Shown piece after piece: positions 55,842 to 64,000 of a DNA stretch of 64,000 nt. The stretch is from positions 3,748,001 through 3,812,000 of the forward strand of contig NC_045146.1 in assembly GCF_008831285.2 (NCBI RefSeq), read 5' to 3'. Both the position numbers and the translations under genes were made by a program. The first letter of the stretch is position 1; the number at the start of each line of letters is the position of its first letter. The notes under the pieces are model-generated. The model saw nothing but the letters and a program-made list of their open reading frames with translations. It was not told where the DNA came from and ran no database searches. Origin of the DNA: Nymphaea colorata (Eukaryota; Streptophyta; Magnoliopsida; Nymphaeales; Nymphaeaceae).

Positions 55842-55959
55842 GCGGTTGATCAGTTTTTTGCCTTGAAAGTGCCTATGAGGCTCACAGAATTGAATAGCTT
55901 CTTCTATGGTCTTGATAATGCATTTTAAGTTTACACAAGGAATGTTGTTGCCCAGATAG
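55842..55959 (+). pseudogene. Exon resembling plant unc-13/DUF810 proteins, with premature stop
   Basis: After ACGAGTAG the plus strand reads AVDQFFALKVPMRLTELNSF then FYGLDNAF, a TAA (55926-55928), then VYTRNVVAQI and donor G|GTGAGC. Family members as I recall have 'FFAL.VPMR..ELN.L..GIDNAFQVYT', so the stop replaces Gln (CAA to TAA). These proteins (MUN domain) act in vesicle trafficking. A possible later exon lies at 61872-62072 in the same orientation. Confidence 0.45.
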
Positions 55960-58100
55960 GTGAGCTTGATTCTTGCTTAATGCTTTACTGCACCTGTTTG
56001 TCACCTTCAGTTCTGCCTGTTGAAATCCTGCTTTTATTATTCTCTCCAGCTTCTAAGTGAAAGTTATCTAGGAAGTGATTAGCTTCTGAACGCATCACAT
56101 CTCAAATAGAATGTAAACACGGACATTTTGTTCTGATGATTCTGTGAAAAATGGAATAAAGGTGGGGAGGAGTGGGGGTAGGGGGAAGGACTAGTTCTCT
56201 CGTCTTTTTTTGTTCTGCTATTTAGATAGCTTACTTGAGATCATCATTAGCTCGAATTAACTGCTGAGTGCCAACTGGTGATGGGTCAACTAGCTATTTA
56301 TTATGGTGCAGCCAGTTTTTAGTTTTAAGGAAGTTTTGATATTTATATTTCGTGCTTTAGCATGACATCTGCATGTTGTATTGCACAAAGGAGTTGGATG
56401 CGCATTCAACAGTCACCTCAAGTTTGCATTGTTCTTTGCTGCACTCAAATACAAGTTGTATGACATGATGTTTCAACTGATGATTTTTTTTTTGTCAATT
56501 TTGTTTGTTTATTTTACATAATATTCTTATTCACTTTCATCTAGGGAGGACTACTGATGATTTGTCAAGAAGCGAACTCAATAACAGCCAAACAGATGCA
56601 TTTGATGGGTGATAAAGAAAGTGTAATATTGGACAACTTAGACATCTTCTAAGTAAAGTGAAGAGGCAAGTAGATTTCTTCCCCCACAACATAACTACAT
56701 CCCTATTGGTATATTTATGTATATTTTGATGCAAGCGCATATACAACAAGTGCAGAAATAAAGGTCTGGTCATCCAGGTGAGCTTCATGACCAGCATGGT
56801 ACCATGTCATGGTATGTAGCTGTTGTACATTCATTATATAAGTCTAAGCTTATATTGAAAATTTGAAAGTAGAAAAATGATAAATACATTACATTATGAT
56901 TGAAGGAAATATATACATATATTTGCCTACACCCTTATGGGTTGAGTGTGCACATGGTATGTATAAAGGCTTCCACATTGAAATGTTGACAGGAATTGTG
57001 CATGAGTGACTTCTTATGTGTGTTTTATGTTGGTGCATCCTAGTCCTACTCGGGATTGTTGGCATGGCAATTGTTTAGCCTTTGGAAATCGTACACTAGG
57101 TTGGACTCTGTGAAATTACCAGAATAACTCAGTGGTGTAAACCTTATATGCATAAAGGAACACCGACTACGATAATTATACATGGGAGTATGAGCTGGGG
57201 TCCAGTGGATGGTTTTGTCCCAGCAGGTGTTGGTGTGGCTTGAGCTGACTGTCGCTGGCCACTCCTCCGTCTGCAGTAGACTACCCACAGGGTATTGGGC
57301 GGCACGAGGACCTGAACTTCTGTTTATGTTACTTTTGGAGAGCAAGGCATCTCCTGGTCCCTCAACCTGGGTGCCTAGAGGGGCCGGTTTACCACTTGGG
57401 TTAAGGCTGGGTGGTTAGGCCCTACTGCTGCAGTGGCGATCTAGGATATCTCAAGAGGCTTCACTACAGGTTACCATCAGTTTGTGTGAACCGCTTGGTT
57501 TGGTTCTGTTTTGCCTATGATTGTGCCCACAAGGATTTTCTGCTAATGCTTGTCATGATGACCATACTTACTAGCCAGTTGGATTGTCAGTGTAACTTTG
57601 TAACCCATAATGGATGGTGTTACTATGTTTGGCAAGCTATAGCCCATGGTATGGCATGAAACCTACAACTTATGGGTAGTAGTCCTGAGCTATATACTAA
57701 TTCTGTTTTGATGTAATTATATATCTATTTTGCCGAACTACTCTCCACCTATGATTGGATATTTCCATACCCAAAGCCTTTTGACCCTTTCCCTTCTACC
57801 TCTACAAGTAGCTCTTGATTGACTGGTAGCTTTTTGACTCCTTCAGTTTTGCGACGGACGGGCATTAGCGATCTTAGCATTGAGTCGAGTCTGGTATTTT
57901 TGTGGTTATTGTCAATTGAGTCGATGTAGTCTTTTGTTTGGGCTCTACTTGGTTCTTTGGGATGTTGTCCTTCTTTGTTTTGGGTCTGCTTTGTTTGGTC
58001 ATTACTCAGGATTTGATTTACTTTTTAAGACTCGCTGCTCATCTCTTTCATATCTAGGAAAAACAAAAAAAAAATTGGTGTCAAAACTTGGGTTGTGACA
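55960..58100. other. Non-coding stretch, possibly ending in an LTR remnant
   Basis: No gene identified. 57000-58100 has the base composition and rearranged short words of a long LTR and ends in GGTTGTGACA at 58100, but I could not find a matching start or target duplication. Confidence 0.35.
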
Positions 58101-58236
58101 TGGACAGCTGTAATGAAAGTTGGCCAAAGCCATCATTATGGCCATCTCTGGAACTAATGACTTCATGTGGCTCAATGTACTGTTGAGTAACTAACACTAC
58201 ATAGTACATATTCTCTTCAATGTTCAGATGTACTTG

Positions 58237-58284
58237 CTTATATAAACAGAAAAGGGGATACTTATATAAACAGAAAAGGGGATA
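58237..58284. repeat. Short tandem repeat, two 24-bp units
   Basis: The unit CTTATATAAACAGAAAAGGG GATA occurs twice in a row without change. Confidence 0.85.
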
Positions 58285-58444
58285 CAAGTATAGGAGCAAA
58301 AGGCAACTTGGGAAGCCCAACACAGGCCTATGGAACATACAGGTGATGACCTTATGGAAAGGAAAATAAGCATATTGACTAAATTATTGAGTCATGTCAA
58401 AGGCAGATTTTGCACATCACATTAACCTTGGTAGTGAGACATAC

Positions 58445-59195
58445 CAGGGAAGTAGTTAATGTCAATGACGTAAAAGTTGTCTCCAGAACCATGCTCTCAG
58501 ATTATGTCAATATTGAACAGTAGGAGACCCTGTTTCAAAGGTAAGTTTTCACCATACCAGGAGTAGTTTACTTGAGTACAGGTTTCAACTAATAATAGCA
58601 CATATAACACTTACCAACCTCTGGCGGAGTTCTCCAGAAAGTTTCTCAGTCAGTGGAAATGGAGGAAGATCTACAGTTGAGAAATGGAATCTAAATTATG
58701 CACATGTTTCTCGAGAAGGGCAGGACAAAAAGGAAATAATTGATTCTAAGAACAGATGCAATGCACTAACCTGCAACGTGTGGATCCAAATAAGCACCAA
58801 CAGTTGAAGCTGCAGTAAAAGAAACCCTTGGAAGTGGAACAAGTCCAACATTATGTGACTGTTCACAGTTGTCGACATCTGGCAAGGAAAAACGTCTCAC
58901 AATCTTACAGGTCTCCCCAACAACGTAGACTATAAAAAGTACACCACCTTCATCCACATTCAACCGCAAATCCAAATGTGATTCTCATAGTAAATGTCAA
59001 CAATAATTGCTACCTTCAGAAAAAGTAAGATGCAAAGTTGGTCTCACCATGGTTCACAAAATCCTGCAGAACCAATGGTGGTTCAAGCTTTGACAGTGAA
59101 ATATGATCATAAGCAAGAAACAGTTCATGGGATTTGGCAGTTCCATCCAAAATTAAGGGATTTGGCAGTTCCATCCAAAATTAATGGCTTCACAA
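58445..59195 (-). pseudogene. ITPK: ITPK gene fragment, four exons, segment E copy 2 region
   Basis: Exons at 59195-59048, 58947-58771, 58670-58615 and 58529-58445, with AG/GT borders and compatible phases. They encode KPLILDGTAKS, the [13 protein letters not shown] block, GVLFIVYVVGETCKIVRRFS, SLPDVDNCEQSHNVG, VSFTAASTVGAYLDPHVA, LPPFPLTEKLSGELRQRL and GLLLFNIDII, then EHGSGDNFYVIDINYFP. The order and motifs are those of the C-terminal ATP-grasp half of ITPK, including the metal-binding D-x-N in DINYFP. Exon 1 has a 28-bp tandem duplication (59129-59184) that shifts the frame; exon 4 has TGA (58497-58499) where Arg is expected after FNIDII. N-terminal and last exons are missing. Pseudogene. 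Confidence 0.82.
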
Positions 59196-62100
59196 CTGCA
59201 ACAATTACACAAACTGTTATAATTCCTCTCCATCAGTGGTCAAGCAACATGATGAAAAGGGATCTAAAATTTCCATCTAATTCACATAATGAATCCATAG
59301 GCTCTAAACCATGTAGAAGTGAGATTACACCAGCATCAAACTCTCTAGGGAACCATGTATTGTAAGTATTTCGAGATATCCAGCACATGTAAAATAGGTA
59401 CATCAAACTTCTTGAAAAAATATAGCATTTGCAGCATAAAAATCATTATGTATTAATCAATTTATCATGCTTGCCTATGTGATCATGGTGCAAACACAAA
59501 CAATTTACCCGTAGCAGCTTTCTTTCAGAAAGAACCACACCACCAATATTACTACATTATCCCATGCATAAGCACCAAAACCTATTCGACAGTCACCAGT
59601 GCTGACCATGCATCATATAAAGAGTTACATCCTCTAATTACAGAAGGTGTATGAGTGGTAGCCCATGTTCCAGTACTTCACTTTAGAGCTAAGTTCACAC
59701 GTTTGACAAAATCAGGAGCAAACCCAGCTCGACATGACAACAAAAAACTCAAGTTTGTTATCTGATACTTCTGCCCCTTTTGTTTACATCTTCAATATTC
59801 CAATTTCTCAAAAGAAAAGGAATCAATATATTTGTTATCTAGATTTAGAAAGATTCATGTATATGCCAGCAGAAGCAAAAGATAGATTGGGGAATCAGAG
59901 TCTTTAACCAATGGTGTAAAAGGCGATGACATGAGCCAAGGTGTTGAGCCTCCAGTGAGGCAAGGCATTAATCGAAGCATAAGCTTCATGGACAAATTTG
60001 TGAATTATATAATATTTATAAAAATAATGATAAAATTGAAAAAAATAACTACAATACTAAAAATACCAATAAAGAACAATACAAAACGTGTGCAAACCAC
60101 AACAATTTGTAAATCCAAACATCTGTCCTAAACACTTAAAAATTAAAATGTTCTAACTTCTAACGATAATAATATCAACCAAGAGAACAAGTATTGCTGA
60201 ACAATAATATAAGCATATTGAAACATGCATATGTACAAAAAGCTCAGCGAAGTTGCAAGCAATTGAAGATCTGAACACATTCAGGTATGGGCAGATTCAC
60301 CATTCTGTAGATTTCATACTATGCTGCTCAAGGTGTAGGATAATTGAGACTGAAGGTGCATATTCCATGTTCTAATTTTCTAAATTTCACCTGTGAGCAA
60401 AAGTTTGTCTTCCTTGAGTTGAATAACAAATTCTTAAAGAAAGCTTGCAGCTTCATTTCTCTTGTCCTCACAAAATTTGACAGTTTTAATTTTAGAATTC
60501 CACCAACTTTTTTTTTTTTTTACGAAAAGCATGCTCAAGTATTGGTAACATAACAAATGCTTAAGTTTGAATTAAGAAGTAAGAAATTGAGCATTTTTTT
60601 GTTATTCCATCATAACTTGATTTTATCCAGCATAGTATCATGAAAATATGATTGTAATCAGACATATCGTAATTTTATCACGAGTTAAAAATAAACGATG
60701 ATAAAGAACTCAAGTTCAGGAAAGGAGCAGTTTCACTTCTGTTTTGTTTCATCCTGATAGGAATTACTATTCTCCTCTTCTCGAAGGGCAAACTTAACCA
60801 TATAAAATGCACTCCTTTGGCATTAAGTGCTTGTACACACCTACTGCAGAATTAGCCTTTCTCTCTCTCTCTCTCTGCACACTATGTAAATAATATTTTG
60901 GAAGCTACTACAAATTGTTTTATCTTCATACAAGAGTGAACAATGCAATTCACGTTAGATTCTTAGGATATGTTTCCCTAGTTTCATAATTACTGTTCTT
61001 CTGTAAATATGGGCTTATTATTATCTTTTTATTTGATGTAGTCATCTGTGTTCCTCTCTATTGTGAACACAAGGGTCACAGCCAGCCATCCTACAGTTTG
61101 TACTGCTGACGAAGGGCAGATTGAGGTCATTATTAAAATTAACCTTAAGTTTATGTTGTTATGCAGATGCATCCAAGCTTGTCGGTGGCGACGTATCTGA
61201 AAAACTTGCAGCTCAAAGGACAAATTGCAATACTGAGAAGCATGAGGAAAGATAGTTTATGGGTCAAATTCTTTATGGGCCATGGCCACCGTGAGAGCGA
61301 GAGAGGGTTGCCATGGCCAGCACCGGCCATGGCCACACAGAGAGAGGAGGGCGGCTGGGAGGTATGAATCCGGTGGTGGCTCTACTAGCAGCAGCTTCAG
61401 CCTCCACTCCAAATTCGCCGGTGATGGATGCAATGGGGATTAAGGATCAAGAGAAGGGGATTAGGGATTGATTGAAAAGGATTAGGGTGGCTTTTTGTAT
61501 TCACTATTCAACATGAATGGTGAATAATGGACACCATCGGGTGGGGCCTTCCCTGCCCGACCAGTTTTGCATTTTTTAAAATAAAAAAATTATATCAGTG
61601 CTCCGTCCCCGAGGCGTGTGCCTCAAGGTTTTTTGGAAAAAATGCCTCTAGTCACAATTTTTTTGCATGAGGTGTGTGCCTTACAACATTGTCTTTAACT
61701 GCAGCATACCCAGCAAAGGAGGTCTTTGAACCAAGTTGTCATCCGCTAGGTCAGGACAAGATACTAAAAATGCAGCTCCAGTCGTACAGTAATAACATGC
61801 AGTGAGGAGAGAAAGTCCAAAATATTAGAAGCAATTACAAGCAAACATGGTACTGCTATTTTCCTCAACAGGATACCGGATATCCAGAAATTTCATGAAG
61901 AAATTAACCATGGAAAAATATGCATCAGCTATTCCCCACATGCAACAACTCATCAACACAGCTCCCAAACATGCCAACAACATTACAAATCCAAACCAGA
62001 CAAACAAACTAACCAAGAGGAAGCTTCAACCCAGCTCTAATGCAGCGATAGACAAAATTTGTGAGTTCACAGGTAAGTATTCATATTTGTTCACTTTTAT

Positions 62101-62220
62101 GCAAAAATTCTCATGGCCTTGAGGTTAGTTTCTTTTATCTCAAACCTAGTGGTGCAAAGCAATGTTGTAAAAAGCGTATCGTTAGTCGTATCGGTATACG
62201 ATGTCTCGTAAAATACCGTA
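58811..62220. repeat. Segment E, copy 2
   Basis: Direct duplication of 44758-48110. Copy 2 extends further left through the rest of the ITPK exons, so it is closer to the source arrangement. Confidence 0.95.
61872..62072 (+). pseudogene. Exon-like block, possibly unc-13/DUF810 family, segment E copy 2
   Basis: Same block as 47769-47968 with one extra T (TTTCATG instead of TTCATG), giving a frame difference before AAIDKICEFTG. Donor CAG|GTAAGT retained. Confidence 0.35.
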
Positions 62221-62460
62221 ATGTATCGTAGTCATATCATATTTAAAAAAATATAAGCAGAAAAATATAAAAAAATCTAAAAAAATAATAAAAATTATTG
62301 TATCGTATCATAGCCGTATCGTAGCCGTAACCATGTTATAGTCGTAACCGTATCATACGATACGATACAGTGCCTGTATCGTAGCTGTACAATACAAGTG
62401 GTGTATCGTATCACATTTTTTAAACGTGACGATACGTATTGTACAATACGACCCCGTACG
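62157..62460. mobile_element. Truncated relative of the TATCG-rich hAT-like element
   Basis: Begins CAATGTTGTAAAAAGCGTATCG as at 48057, but keeps about 60 bp more of CGATACG-type palindromes. The right terminal repeat is absent. Confidence 0.6.
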
Positions 62461-63247
62461 AGAGTTGTCGTCCATTGATAGACGCGTTGAAGTTTACACC
62501 ATTCTCACAGATACAATGTTTTTTCCAGAGAAATGATGTTAATGTTAAAAAAATAATTTAACCTGTTTTTTTCCATGTTTTTCGTTTCTCTTTTTAACGT
62601 TAATATCATAATGGATTGCACGTTAAATTCATTATTTTGTATTTTATTTTTATTTTTACTTAATTTTTAGAATATTTTTCTTTTTTTAAAAAATTATTCA
62701 AATTTGCTCTCCTGAAAAGAACAACTTTGCCACCGAGGAAATGCTCTATTGTTATAACTAGAAGAACAATACTCTTGACAATGATTTACGCCTTTTGATG
62801 TGATAAGCTCAACCAGCCGCAAAGAGTGGTATATGCTTAGGGCTGGTGGACAAGCTGAAAAACTCAAAGATATAGGTGCTGCAGCTTGCCTGATTGTGTT
62901 AGCTGTCTAAAGCTTGATCTTTGTTATCCTGAGGTGAAAATGAGTTTGCAGTCAAGATGGGTAGAAAACACATTACAAATGAAAAATTAGGGCTGGAACT
63001 TTAGGTCTATTCAGTAGGCATTAGTTGTATCATGAAACCTGAAGTTTGAAAGAGTTATTATTCTGTCTGCATGATGTAAATACATACTTCGTAATTCATA
63101 TTACTCCCTATCTGCGTGATGTAAATTATTACTCAACAAGCGCTGCATGCCACATATTTCTGGTCTGTGTTTAGGTGCAGCAAAATTGACACCCTATTTT
63201 AAAATGGAGGCCTTGCATTCTGCCAAAATGTCTAAAGTTATACCTCC
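62461..63247. other. Non-coding stretch
   Basis: AT-rich with a near-duplicate phrase (CTGC(A/G)TGATGTAAAT...) at 63068 and 63112. No gene seen. Confidence 0.5.
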
Positions 63248-63547
63248 AGCGCCAATAACGCCTTTGACCCTACAATTGGCTATGCACTTGCCAATGCAAC
63301 GGCCAATGCCAATGAGGGAGCACGCAATGACATTGCTGTTGTATGATTTCCTTCAATTTTGTTTATATTCAGATCCTCCGCTGAGTCAGCTTGAAGGTCA
63401 CTTTGAAGACCTCTTCCCTTTTCATTAGGACAGTCCTTCCATTGCATCTCCCTTACTGTACGGCCACAGAAGGTGCTAAATAAACTCGATATCGTAGAAC
63501 TGGGAGTGGAGATACATTCAAAGCTGTTATATATGCAGGGTTAGGGG
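63248..63547 (+). repeat. Segment A, copy 2, interrupted by an LTR
   Basis: Copy of 34295-34575. It ends at GGGTTAGGGG where TGTTAGAATG starts; copy 1 continues ATATATT. A frame at 63147-63428 crosses it with no recognisable domain. Confidence 0.85.
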
Positions 63548-63622
63548 TGTTAGAATGTATGTATCCCTTTTATACATACATATATGTATATACATTACAT
63601 ATATTAGTAATCTAATATGTGT

Positions 63623-63661
<39 letters not shown>

Positions 63662-64000
63662 TATAGGTTTGGGTACTTAGGATATTTATGTAATTTTTCT
63701 CCTTATTTTTGTCTTTTGCCTTTCTGCATTTTTCCTATTTTACCCCTGCTTCTTTTTGTTTTTATCCAAAGGGGACCCAAGGGGAGACTAGTCCCAAAGG
63801 CTAGATTTCTAGCCGTTGGAACTGGTCTCCAACGGCTAGCTCTCTCCTCTCTCTTGTTCTCTTCCTTATAAATAGTGTACATCCTCTAGTGTCTAGTCAT
63901 GGCTTGTTAAGCCACTTCTTGTATTATTGTTGAAGATTAATACATATTTCTTTATCCTCTTGTTAGAAGTCTCTTGTGTATTACCTTGTTGAGTTGGTGG
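63548..64000 (+). mobile_element. 5' LTR of a copia-type element running off the window
   Basis: Starts TGTTAGAATGTATG at 63548. It contains an AT microsatellite (63601-63662), TATAAATA at 63867-63874, and the usual copia U5-like run TGAAGATTAATACATATTTC followed by CTCTTGTGTATTACC. The junction is fixed by comparison with segment A copy 1. The rest lies beyond the window. Confidence 0.75.
63867..63874 (+). promoter_or_regulatory. TATA box in the right-edge LTR
   Basis: TATAAATA about 320 bp into the LTR, followed by typical transcribed-region sequence. Confidence 0.65.

Noticed and set aside
56807-58100. Solo LTR ending GGTTGTGACA
   Set aside because: No matching start and no target duplication found; ending motif alone is weak.
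1-64000. tRNA, rRNA and CRISPR arrays
   Set aside because: No cloverleaf-like gene with A and B boxes, no rRNA signature and no regularly spaced identical repeats were seen by eye.

Overview
The window reads as nuclear DNA of a flowering plant. It is AT-rich, contains no bacterial-type operons, and is dominated by degraded LTR retrotransposons. The two best host genes encode DOG1-domain proteins, a plant family. The remaining host coding matter consists of single exons with GT/AG borders that match plant proteins: organellar topoisomerase I, callose synthase, inositol-tetrakisphosphate 1-kinase (ITPK), SufS-type cysteine desulfurase and possibly an unc-13/DUF810 protein. I cannot name the species from sequence alone.

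Layout. 1-8.5 kb is a decayed Ty3/gypsy element on the + strand with an unusual plant-mobile-domain-like ORF ahead of gag. Its 3' LTR start faces, head to head, a minus-strand LTR of about 3.84 kb (9209-13050) that belongs to a related element and carries its own primer binding site and leader. 13.9-19.2 kb is the gene island: two convergent DOG1-like genes, one of two exons (+) and one of a single exon (-). The two-exon gene has a 157-bp tandem duplication that copies its splice donor. 20.1-23.7 kb holds two 5'-end copia fragments, the second inserted in the first. 24.0-34.2 kb is a minus-strand gypsy element split in its protease domain by a complete copia element (26629-31744). That copia has 5-bp target duplications, LTRs with only four substitutions, and three in-frame stops.

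34.2-63.5 kb is a mosaic of direct segmental duplications named A to G here. It contains a hAT-like 710-bp palindrome-rich element, a 259-bp MITE and a copia fragment. Scattered through it are recognisable exons of four or five host genes, on both strands, nearly all with frameshifts, stops or truncation. The copies decay differently: for example, one desulfurase exon copy keeps its first half and another keeps its second half. The window closes inside the 5' LTR of a copia-type element inserted exactly in duplicated segment A.

Nothing here works as an operon. The only genes likely to be expressed as proteins are the two DOG1-like genes. The rest shows how transposons and duplicated gene fragments have built this region.
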